Positions 6,502-12,943 of a stretch of 12,943 bases of DNA are shown one piece after another (position 1 is the stretch's first letter; each line of letters begins with the position of its first letter). A program made the position numbers and the translations under genes. Below the pieces are notes generated by a model. That model did no database searches and was not told the origin of the DNA. It saw nothing but the letters and a program-made list of their open reading frames with translations. The stretch spans positions 1 to 12,943 of the forward strand of contig CAMNJG010000025.1 of NCBI GenBank assembly GCA_946541285.1, in the 5' to 3' direction. This DNA comes from an uncultured Clostridia bacterium. Its GTDB lineage: Bacteria; Bacillota; Clostridia; Peptostreptococcales; Anaerovoracaceae.

Positions 6502-7089
6502 TTACTTTCGAAAAAACGCGGCGATCTCCTCCCAGTTCCTGACTCTCTGAATCCGGGCATCACGGATATGCTGATTATACGGAGCGTCATACAGGAGAAC
6601 AGAGATTCCATGTTGTGCCAGAAGCAACGCTGTATCCGGATGATCCTCGATCATGACCTGTACCTGTTGTTCCAGACAACAGCGGAGTTTCTGCGCGGCC
6701 ACTCCTTCCTCCCCGCATAAGATCAGCTCGTGATAACAGAATCTGTTGCGATACAGCCACCGCTTCAGCAGAAACCGGCTCAGGGCAGCGAGCGGAGAAT
6801 GCCCGGTGACAAGTTTTCTCGAGGTAATCTGAAGAATGATATGCCCTTCTTTACGAAGCGAAGCGTACACATCCGCAGCGCCCGCATACGGTGGATAGGT
6901 CCTGCAATATACAGGAAAGAACCAGCGCAGACCGAACATTGTCACCGCGCTTCCGGAAACTTCATACATTTCCTCCACCGTGTAAGCGGACGGTGAAACC
7001 GGCTGCCGGCGAAAGAATACGCTTCCATAGTCCTGTAAAAACGACGAAGTATCCAACAGGACGCCATCCACATCAATTCCGATTTTCAT
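6502..7089 (-). CDS. HAD superfamily hydrolase, nucleotidase-like (NT5C/YqfW type)
   Basis: A 195-residue soluble protein with the haloacid dehalogenase motifs in order: IDVDGVLLD (residues 5-13, nucleophile Asp6 and Asp8), QITSRK (87-92) as motif II, Lys124 as the likely motif III lysine, and MIEDHPDTA (136-144) with the metal-binding acidic residues. The end, SVLLYDAPYNQH then RVRNWEEI, strongly recalls the 5'-nucleotidase, deoxy/NT5C-like group represented by B. subtilis YqfW. The substrate is unknown; a nucleotide such as CMP or a lipid phosphate would both make sense here. The ATG at 7089 lies inside the end of the acyltransferase gene (17-base overlap, 7073-7089), with GAGGA eight bases upstream, so the two proteins are probably made in a coupled way. 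A longer in-frame reading from 7158 has no good ribosome site. Confidence 0.8.
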   Translation of the reverse strand: MKIGIDVDGVLLDTSSFLQDYGSVFFRRQPVSPSAYTVEEMYEVSGSAVTMFGLRWFFPVYCRTYPPYAGAADVYASLRKEGHIILQITSRKLVTGHSPLAALSRFLLKRWLYRNRFCYHELILCGEEGVAAQKLRCCLEQQVQVMIEDHPDTALLLAQHGISVLLYDAPYNQHIRDARIQRVRNWEEIAAFFRK

Positions 7090-9658
7090 GGTTTCCGTCC
7101 TCGTACATTTTCCGGAGTGATATAATTTCACGGCGAAGCCGCTCTGTAAGAGACGCAACGGTATCTTCCCCTGTCGGAAAAATCGGAGCGCCGAACACGA
7201 TTTTCAGAGGCAGACGTTTGCGATGACGGAAATCATAGAAGCGTGGCAGAAGCCTGTCCGCAGGAAAAATCTGATACGCGCCCAGGATACAGACCGGTAC
7301 CAGCGGTACGCCGGTCTCCAGAGACAGTTTGGCGGCGCCACCCTTGAATACGCCAAGTGCTCCATTGCGGGTCCTTGTCCCTTCCGGATGAATCAGAAAC
7401 TGGACATTCTGACGCTGAATGACCGAAACCGCCCGCTGAAACGCCGGAACGGGATTACCGTCACGGTCCGTCGGGATTCCGCCAAGAATCCGGAGCATCG
7501 CTCTTGATCCTGCGTGATCCAGATGTTCCTGTTTTGCCAGGCAGGCGATCCTGCTGCAGTTCAACCGTCCCTCCAGCGCCGACCAGACCCAGAGAGAATC
7601 CAGATGGCTCTCATGATTCGGACAGAAAATATACTGGCGGTCCGGATGGAGCTGCTCCGTTCCGACAGATTCCAGTGAATACAGGTTCCTGGAAAACCCC
7701 TTCAGTATACGGAACAGACTGCGGTCAACCGGCCGTGCCGGAAGGGGATACTGTTTCGTATCCACATGATGCGCGGAAGGCAGCGCGGCATTCACAAGAT
7801 CATTTAAATCTCTGACAGTGTGTACCGTATCCAGTCGATTCAGGAAATCCACATGATACAGACTTTCCAGTTCTGAACAGATTTCAAACATACTCAGGGA
7901 ATCCAGGTTTAAATCTTCGGATAGCCTCGTTTCCGGTGTCACCAGATGATCAGGCATATGCTTCTGAATAATTGTGCAGACGTTTTCGTGTTCCATATCC
8001 ACCGGCGTGAAATCGCCGCGGTCTGTTTGCTGTTCCGCAAGTTCACGAAGCCGGAACCTCTGGATTTTTCCAAGAGTGGTCCGTGGCAGTTCTTTCACAC
8101 AAATGATCTCCGACAGCCTGTAGCTGCCGCCAGTCGTATCCGAACACCTGCGAATCCGTGTTTTCACCTCTGTCACCATATCCTGAGGAGCATCCGCCGT
8201 TTCCAGGAACAGCACAACGCGTTCGGTCTGTGTCTCCGGTTCCGGAACCCCGCAGGAGGCAATTTCCAGATCTCCGCTTACGGCACGATAATACGCGTCA
8301 ACATCTGCTGCCGAAACCTTTTTCCCGCTTTTCAGCTGGATCGTTTCTTTCTGCCTGCCTGTAATATGAAGATTTCCCTGTTTGTCGATATAGCCCAGAT
8401 CCCCGGTCCTGAAAAAACCATCCGGCGTAACGGACCGGCGCGTACTCTCCGGATCACGGAAATACCCCTTCATCTGCAGAGCAGAGCGGACCAGAATCTC
8501 CCCGTCCTCAATCCTGAGTTCAATATACGGAAACTGCCCGGCTTTTCCGACACCTTGATCCGGATAACTTTCTTTTGAACAATTTGTCGCGCAGATCGGA
8601 AACGAAGCTTCCGTCGCGCCGTACACATTCAGGAAATCAATGCCCAGATCGAGATAAAACTGAACGGTTTCCTCAGAACAGGCTGCGGTCCCGCTGCCCA
8701 TCGTATGCATGTTCCGTCCGAGCGCAGGCGCGTAAAACGGTCGGGTCAGCCATTTCATTTTATAGCCGGTGTGCCTGCGCACAAAGGAAGAAAAGCTGCG
8801 GGCCCCCGCAAATGCTGCCCTTACCGGAACAGGCCGTCGGGAGATTTCCGTCTCAATCTTATGATGAATCGTTTCATATACCTGCGGGATCATTGTCAGA
8901 TGCGTCGGTTCATAGGCTCTCAGTCCCATCGCCAGTCCCGCCGCGCTGATTTCCGGGACAAATCCCATCTCCGCCCCCAGAAGAAAGTTTATAAATAACA
9001 TCGTATAGCCGGCGATGTGATTCTGAGGAAGGATATGCAGAAACCGCGCGGAGGAACTGTAGGATCCATAATACCGGGAACTGATGGCGGCATACATCAT
9101 CGCCTGGCAGGTGATCTCCGCGCCTTTGGCTTTCCCCGTCGTCCCGGAAGAAAAGATAATGGCGATGACATCCGGATCACCCGGGGTCCCCGGCTGTGCG
9201 CGTTCCTTGAGTTCTGTATTCAGCTGCCTGCAATCCTCAGTATCTGTAAAGATACGATATACCGGAATGATCTTTCGGAAGGATTCGTCCAGTGTTGAGC
9301 AGAAATCTTCCGTTGTAAAGACAGCGGACGGTTCCGTGAATTTCAGAAGACGGTTCCGTTCCTCCACCGGCAGGGAGGCATCCGGCAGGACACTTGTATA
9401 GCCCAGACGTGACAGAGCCAGGAGTAATATGGCACTGAAAGGGGTCGGTTTCGTGAGAACGGCAATACGCTCTGCCGGGCGGATCCCCTGCCGCTCCAGA
9501 AGTTCTCTTACATCTTCTGTGATATCCGAGAGCTGACGGTAGGAATACCGGATGACTTCATTCTCAGTACGGTAAAAGACAACCGCCGTCTTCTCTCCGT
9601 ATCTGCGGAATACAAAGTCCACTCGTTTCGCAAAATCATACTGTCGATAGGTTTTCAT
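7073..9658 (-). CDS. Acyl-AMP ligase / acyl carrier protein / PlsC acyltransferase fusion
   Basis: An 861-residue three-domain protein. Residues 1 to about 545 form an AMP-forming acyl ligase: P-loop FSSGTTGKAKG (169-179), NVYGATEAS (344-352), RTGDLGYID (417-425) and LPRTTLGKIQR (524-534) with catalytic Lys531. Residues ~555-630 are a carrier domain with LNLDSLS around the phosphopantetheine serine (Ser587). Residues ~645-861 are a PlsC-type glycerolipid acyltransferase: NHESHLD (681-687, HX4D), HPEGTRTRNG (757-766), FKGGAAKL (771-778) and VPLVPVCILG (784-793). All catalytic motifs are intact. The expected chemistry is activation of a free fatty acid, loading on the built-in carrier, then transfer to a lysophospholipid or glycerol phosphate acceptor, as Aas does in E. 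coli with a separate ACP and the opposite domain order. ATG at 9658 is preferred; a TTG at 9688 would overlap the DUF2442 stop. The HAD gene begins within its last codons. Confidence 0.9.
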   Translation of the reverse strand: MKTYRQYDFAKRVDFVFRRYGEKTAVVFYRTENEVIRYSYRQLSDITEDVRELLERQGIRPAERIAVLTKPTPFSAILLLALSRLGYTSVLPDASLPVEERNRLLKFTEPSAVFTTEDFCSTLDESFRKIIPVYRIFTDTEDCRQLNTELKERAQPGTPGDPDVIAIIFSSGTTGKAKGAEITCQAMMYAAISSRYYGSYSSSARFLHILPQNHIAGYTMLFINFLLGAEMGFVPEISAAGLAMGLRAYEPTHLTMIPQVYETIHHKIETEISRRPVPVRAAFAGARSFSSFVRRHTGYKMKWLTRPFYAPALGRNMHTMGSGTAACSEETVQFYLDLGIDFLNVYGATEASFPICATNCSKESYPDQGVGKAGQFPYIELRIEDGEILVRSALQMKGYFRDPESTRRSVTPDGFFRTGDLGYIDKQGNLHITGRQKETIQLKSGKKVSAADVDAYYRAVSGDLEIASCGVPEPETQTERVVLFLETADAPQDMVTEVKTRIRRCSDTTGGSYRLSEIICVKELPRTTLGKIQRFRLRELAEQQTDRGDFTPVDMEHENVCTIIQKHMPDHLVTPETRLSEDLNLDSLSMFEICSELESLYHVDFLNRLDTVHTVRDLNDLVNAALPSAHHVDTKQYPLPARPVDRSLFRILKGFSRNLYSLESVGTEQLHPDRQYIFCPNHESHLDSLWVWSALEGRLNCSRIACLAKQEHLDHAGSRAMLRILGGIPTDRDGNPVPAFQRAVSVIQRQNVQFLIHPEGTRTRNGALGVFKGGAAKLSLETGVPLVPVCILGAYQIFPADRLLPRFYDFRHRKRLPLKIVFGAPIFPTGEDTVASLTERLRREIISLRKMYEDGNHENRN

Positions 9659-9684
9659 CTTTTCCACGGTCCTTTCTTTCCGAG

Positions 9685-9930
9685 TCAATCCATCATCATC
9701 GCGTCCAGCAGTTCATCGCAGGAGATGCTTACTGTGTTTTTTCCGTCTGACCAGACGACATGGTCTCCGGCGGCTCTGGCAGTCACAAACATTTCTGAAG
9801 ATGCCAGGCGGGCAAAACGAATCGTACGGACCCTCCTCGCCAGATTCACAATCGCGATGCTTTCATTCTGAAAACGCAGTACCAGCCGGTAATCCGGCAG
9901 AGGCATTACCTCCTGCAGCAGTCCCTCCAT
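9685..9930 (-). CDS. DUF2442 domain protein
   Basis: An 81-residue protein. VMPLPDYRLVLRFQNESIAIVNLARRV at the start, then a LASSEMFVTARAAGDHVVWSDGKNTVSIS stretch, follows the DUF2442 plan (a 'V-PL-DY-L-L-F-NGE' strand pair, a middle loop, then 'F--V-----TV-W-DG-DI----L'). These small proteins have no established biochemical role; some are found with toxin-antitoxin DUF4160 partners, but no such partner is present here. The ATG at 9930 is chosen over a start at 9993 because AAAGGAGGT lies eight bases upstream; the size then matches the family. It is the first gene after the regulator's terminator, 26 bases before the ligase fusion, so it probably heads that operon. Confidence 0.78.
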   Translation of the reverse strand: MEGLLQEVMPLPDYRLVLRFQNESIAIVNLARRVRTIRFARLASSEMFVTARAAGDHVVWSDGKNTVSISCDELLDAMMMD

Positions 9931-9937
9931 ACAGCAG

Positions 9938-9946
9938 ACCTCCTTT
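9938..9946 (-). promoter_or_regulatory. Strong ribosome binding site of the DUF2442 gene
   Basis: The minus strand reads AAAGGAGGT, with seven to eight bases to the ATG at 9930. It decides the start of this small gene and suggests that the first product of the operon is translated well. Confidence 0.85.
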
Positions 9947-9962
9947 CCTCTGTTTTTCAACA

Positions 9963-10041
9963 TCATAACGGTTTCTTCTGAATCCCGCATCACCCGAAAG
10001 AATGGTCATAACGGGTAGTTTTTGCAGATCACCCGGGTAAT
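9963..10041 (-). promoter_or_regulatory. Repeated short motifs upstream of the lipid operon, candidate operator region
   Basis: On the minus strand two motifs alternate: CGGGTGAT (10028-10035), CCGTTATGA (10006-10014), CGGGTGAT (9989-9996), CCGTTATGA (9963-9971). The copies are exact, spaced 39 and 43 bases apart. The upstream copy of CGGGTGAT is part of a 14-base near-palindrome, ATTACCCGGGTGAT (10028-10041, one mismatch). TATGAT inside the CCGTTATGAT copy nearest the gene resembles a -10 box, but no convincing -35 box stands 16-18 bases before it. The position, between the regulator's terminator and the first operon gene, suits an activator binding region. That these are protein sites is inference. 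Confidence 0.4.
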
Positions 10042-10076
10042 CCGGATTCAGGAGTGAAACATTTTGTACGTCTTTC

Positions 10077-10115
10077 AAAAAAAGAAAAACGATACAGCCT
10101 GAAAAGCTGTACCGT
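10077..10115 (-). terminator. Intrinsic terminator of the LuxR-type regulator gene
   Basis: On the minus strand ACGGTACAGC (10115-10106) pairs with GCTGTATCGT (10098-10089) over ten base pairs with one G-T pair and a seven-base loop, then a long T-rich tail (TTTTCTTTTTTT, 10088-10077). It lies 21 bases after the stop codon and separates the regulator from the DUF2442-led operon. Confidence 0.9.
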
Positions 10116-10136
10116 TCCCAACAGAGTATTTTCCTT

Positions 10137-12635
10137 CTATTTCAGCATTTCCACCAGTTTGCTGCGTCTGTCGATATTCATTTTCTGGAAGGTGATTTTC
10201 AGATGATGTTTTACCGTATTCTGAGAAATGTGCAGCATCGCGGCAATTTCCCTGTTGTGCAGCCCCTGTGCCGCCAGCTCCGCGACCTCCCGCTCCCGTT
10301 CCGTCAGTTCTGTCTCATCATGCGTCTGCCGTTCCAGCATGGCGAAGATATGACTTTCATCCGCCCGCGTATACCGGATATCTACCGCCCTGATCTCCTG
10401 AATGGTCTTTCTGTGCCTGGAAGAGATCTGCGGCATCAGAAACAATACCTGAAAATATTTCCGAAAACAGGCCAGGAAGGTGTAGTTCTGATCCTGTCCG
10501 GCCAGTGTCAGAGATTTGTCCAGATACTCCGCGGCTTTCAGCAGCCTGCCAATCGCCATATAACAAAGAGCCAGCCCGCAGTACATAAAGTTCTGCGTAG
10601 GAGTGGAAATGAGCCGGGAATCCAGCCGCAAAGACGCCTCCACGGAAGCAATGGCCTGTTTGTATTCCCTCTTCAGCAGCAAATCTGTAATACGGCAGGT
10701 TTTGATCATAAAGTTGGTAAAGGTAAGGTCTGTCAGTGTATCCGCCTCTCCCTGGGTCCACAGCGGCGAACTCCCCGTCTCCATCATCAGCCCCAGCAGA
10801 TATCCGCGTACGGTCTCCACCATATAGGTATTGAGCATCTTTCCCTGCAGAAAAGAATACCCCTGTGCCTTGTTCTCCAGATAATCAATCGCCTTCTGCA
10901 GCCCTTCCATATCGGAACGGTAAATCGCGTTGATCCCCAGGAGCAGCGCCGTTCCGTAAGTAACCGAAGCGTTGCCGGACTGTTCTGACAGAAAGCTGGC
11001 CAGGTAAGCCTGGATATCCGATTCTTCAAACCTCCCCTGTACAGAATAGGCCTCGCCCCGATAGAGTTCCGCTGCACCGGCACCGTGCCCGCTGGTAAGG
11101 CGATTGTACAATGTCATCACCCGCTCCATCTGGTCCGCGGTTTCCATCATGGTTCCCGGTTTCACATAAAACAGGTACCACATGGAAGTGCATCCAAACA
11201 GGAAGGGCTCCTCCGCAATAAACACGTCCGAGGGATGTTCCAGCAGTTCTTCCGCCAGCAGATACTTTTCTTCCATCTGGTCCAGATGAGGAAAACCGGA
11301 TAACGCGTCCACCAGATACCACTCTCCCAGGAGATGTCTGTCCCGGATACGTTCAATCAGCCCGCGGACACGTTCCATCTGAACCGCGAACTCCTGAAAC
11401 GCGCAGCCCGCGTACAGAGCGTAGCACAGACGCAGCAGGGAAAGCGGATAGCGGATCTGGATTTCCTCCGGACACTGGTTCAATACAACCCGGGCAAGTT
11501 CCGTATACGTAACACCATCAAATTTTTCCGTAATCAGGCAGACCAGCCTGCAGGAAAGAATGCGCTCGTAATCATTCGCGTGATAGTAGCAATTGACAGC
11601 CGCCTGGATCATGTCGTTCTGCTGAAAAACCATACCGGATCTTCGGTATACATCCTCCCGGAAAGCGGCTTCGGCAACAGACAGCCTAAGCCTCAGGAAG
11701 CGGAGGAGAATTTCATGGGGATAGAATCCCTGCCGGATTTCCTGATAACGGATAAGAGGGGTTCTGCGCAGCAGATGGAGTCGCTCCTCAGAAGATAACA
11801 ATGCCTCCGGCAGCAACTGCTCGATAAATCCGGTTGAAAGCCGGTCAAACAGGCAGACCCTGAGCAGAACCTCCTGCTGCTCTTCCGAAAGCCGTCTCCA
11901 GAACAGCTCGTACAAAAGATCATCCATATCCTGTATCTGATCCTGATAGGAACTGTAACGCTGATTTTCCAGACAGAGCGCAACCGCCGCAGTCCAACCG
12001 TCCGTTCTGTTTTTTATCAGGCGGATCTCCTCTTCCGTCACATCCGTATTCAACTGATGCGCGAACGCTCTGATGTCGCGTTCTGTCAAAAGCAAATCCC
12101 GGCTTCTGATGTAACAGATATTTCCCTCCAGTTCGTTAAGCATTTTACGGAATCTCCCGAAATTCTGGGAAATAAAAACCGTCCGCAGACCGTCTCCGGC
12201 ACGTTTCGTCAGACTGTCAAGAATCTGCGGCTGCCAGTTTGACAGGGAATATTGGAAATTGTCGAAAACCAGTGTCATCGGCGATTCGATTTTCATCCCG
12301 GTAATAATACGGGCTGCCTGTGCCGCATTACTCCGGTTCAGAAATCCCAGTTCTTGTAGCTTTCCCGCTGCCTGTTCATCCGCCTGTTCAATCTGACGGA
12401 GAAACCACTGGAAACTCGTGTCTGTCACGCTTTCAACTGCCGTATACCAGTACACCGGTTCATCCAGCCCGTCCAGTACCTGATGAACAGCGGTGGTTTT
12501 TCCATAGCCGGCCGGAGCTTCCAGTACCGAAAGGGCGCAGTCCAGAATATGCTTTATTTTATGAATGAGTTTAGGGGAGAAATACAGTAAATCCACCTCT
12601 CTGCCGGAAAACTCTTCCTTCGTTTTGAAAACCAT
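10137..12635 (-). CDS. MalT-like LuxR family transcriptional regulator
   Basis: An 832-residue STAND-type regulator. An N-terminal ATPase domain has Walker A APAGYGKT (40-47) and a Walker B-like TLVFDNFQ (121-128). The long middle part (about 330-760) is leucine-rich and helical with recurring tetratricopeptide-like alanine/tyrosine patterns, as in the sensor region of MalT. The C-terminus (777-832) is a complete LuxR helix-turn-helix: LTEREREVAELAAQG, then NREIAAMLHISQNTVKHHL with the usual recognition helix. Such proteins bind an inducer, oligomerise with ATP and activate transcription. The ATG at 12635 is chosen because AGGTG sits six bases upstream; an ATG nine codons earlier (12662) has a weaker site. 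The gene lies upstream of, and in the same direction as, the choline/lipid genes but is separated by a terminator, so it is a candidate local activator; its true targets are unknown. Confidence 0.9.
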   Translation of the reverse strand: MVFKTKEEFSGREVDLLYFSPKLIHKIKHILDCALSVLEAPAGYGKTTAVHQVLDGLDEPVYWYTAVESVTDTSFQWFLRQIEQADEQAAGKLQELGFLNRSNAAQAARIITGMKIESPMTLVFDNFQYSLSNWQPQILDSLTKRAGDGLRTVFISQNFGRFRKMLNELEGNICYIRSRDLLLTERDIRAFAHQLNTDVTEEEIRLIKNRTDGWTAAVALCLENQRYSSYQDQIQDMDDLLYELFWRRLSEEQQEVLLRVCLFDRLSTGFIEQLLPEALLSSEERLHLLRRTPLIRYQEIRQGFYPHEILLRFLRLRLSVAEAAFREDVYRRSGMVFQQNDMIQAAVNCYYHANDYERILSCRLVCLITEKFDGVTYTELARVVLNQCPEEIQIRYPLSLLRLCYALYAGCAFQEFAVQMERVRGLIERIRDRHLLGEWYLVDALSGFPHLDQMEEKYLLAEELLEHPSDVFIAEEPFLFGCTSMWYLFYVKPGTMMETADQMERVMTLYNRLTSGHGAGAAELYRGEAYSVQGRFEESDIQAYLASFLSEQSGNASVTYGTALLLGINAIYRSDMEGLQKAIDYLENKAQGYSFLQGKMLNTYMVETVRGYLLGLMMETGSSPLWTQGEADTLTDLTFTNFMIKTCRITDLLLKREYKQAIASVEASLRLDSRLISTPTQNFMYCGLALCYMAIGRLLKAAEYLDKSLTLAGQDQNYTFLACFRKYFQVLFLMPQISSRHRKTIQEIRAVDIRYTRADESHIFAMLERQTHDETELTEREREVAELAAQGLHNREIAAMLHISQNTVKHHLKITFQKMNIDRRSKLVEMLK

Positions 12636-12641
12636 ACTTTT

Positions 12642-12646
12642 CACCT
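12642..12646 (-). promoter_or_regulatory. Ribosome binding site deciding the regulator start
   Basis: The minus strand reads GCAGGTGAA here, with AGGTG six bases before the ATG at 12635. The upstream in-frame ATG at 12662 has only GTGGA directly abutting it, so the shorter 832-residue protein is preferred. Confidence 0.6.
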
Positions 12647-12709
12647 GCGTTAATCCAGTCATTCCACATACTGCTTAAAACTCCAGTAAATGCACAGGAG
12701 ATAGAATTT

Positions 12710-12739
12710 ATTATACCATGCGCAGTATCGTGTTGATAA
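12710..12739 (-). promoter_or_regulatory. Predicted housekeeping promoter of the LuxR-type regulator gene
   Basis: On the minus strand a perfect -10 box TATAAT (12715-12710) is preceded by TGG, giving an extended -10 (TGGTATAAT). A partial -35 box TTATCA (12739-12734, four of six matches) lies 18 bases upstream. Transcription would begin near 12703, leaving a leader of about 65 bases before the ATG at 12635. Confidence 0.7.
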
Positions 12740-12751
12740 CCGTATAGATTC

Positions 12752-12780
12752 TTGTTTTATGAAGAAAAGCTAAATATAGT
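12752..12780 (+). promoter_or_regulatory. Weak candidate divergent promoter
   Basis: TTGTTT (12752-12757) and TATAGT (12775-12780) are separated by 17 bases on the plus strand. The -10 box matches at five of six positions, the -35 at only three. It points toward the right edge of the window, where any gene it served would lie outside. Confidence 0.22.
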
Positions 12781-12943
12781 TACTGTTCAGTGATCGGCTA
12801 CTGAATAAAAATACTGCCCGAAATGGAGTCCTGCGTTGCTCCGCTCACCATCTATTAAAGGAATATGCATAAGAGGATTCGTATTTATTATGTGATAGTA
12901 ATAAATAACTGCTGAGAGAAGAAAAAAATCTCACATAAATTCG

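Larger units (their letters stand above)
12663..12943. other. AT-rich intergenic region at the right edge
   Basis: No convincing gene is seen here on either strand. Besides the promoter signals at 12710-12780, it holds a small hairpin TTCAGT/ACTGAA (12786-12805, eight-base loop) and a perfect 9-bp AT-rich inverted repeat TATTTATTA/TAATAAATA (12882-12907, eight-base spacer). The inverted repeat could be a regulator site for a gene beyond the edge. Confidence 0.5.

Noticed and set aside
7946..8578. Plus-strand open frame of 210 codons opposite the ligase-ACP-PlsC gene
   Set aside because: It lies entirely antisense to conserved ligase and carrier motifs and has no plausible start signal.

Overview
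The window looks like chromosomal DNA of a Bacillota (Firmicutes) anaerobe of roughly 50% GC, probably a clostridial or related gut/rumen lineage. This placement is an inference from strong AGGAGG-type ribosome binding sites, U-tailed hairpin terminators, tightly overlapping genes and a large MalT-like LuxR regulator. No rRNA, tRNA, CRISPR array or transposase gene was recognised.

Layout, left to right. Positions 1-271 hold the possible tail of a gene cut by the window edge, then a leader. One AT-rich plus-strand gene (272-916) encodes a small membrane-anchored protein of unknown role. It converges on a long run of minus-strand genes, with hairpins between the two (1010-1127). All remaining genes are on the minus strand and in transcription order run from right to left: MalT/LuxR-type regulator (12635-10137), terminator, DUF2442 protein (9930-9685), a three-domain acyl-AMP ligase/ACP/PlsC acyltransferase (9658-7073), HAD hydrolase (7089-6502), choline kinase LicA (6479-5562), phosphocholine cytidylyltransferase LicC (5556-4813), a 216-bp MITE-like inverted-repeat element (4571-4786), CDP-alcohol phosphatidyltransferase (4542-3853), MFS transporter (3856-2693) and BCCT transporter (2671-1148).

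Taken together the minus-strand genes read as a phospholipid module. BCCT would import choline or a related quaternary amine, LicA would phosphorylate it, LicC would activate it to CDP-choline, and the CDP-alcohol phosphatidyltransferase would move phosphocholine onto diacylglycerol to make phosphatidylcholine. The ligase-ACP-PlsC fusion could activate free fatty acid, load it on its own carrier domain and acylate a glycerophospholipid acceptor; it resembles E. coli Aas with the domains reordered and a carrier built in. The MFS protein could be a lipid or lysolipid transporter (compare LplT beside Aas) or an unrelated permease. No LicD-type phosphocholine transferase is present, which favours a membrane lipid over phosphocholine-decorated teichoic acid or glycan. 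The substrates are inferred from family membership and gene context.

The upstream LuxR-type gene, with its own extended -10 promoter, is a plausible regulator. Two short direct repeats and a near-palindrome lie between its terminator and the DUF2442 gene, where operator sites for the lipid operon would be expected.
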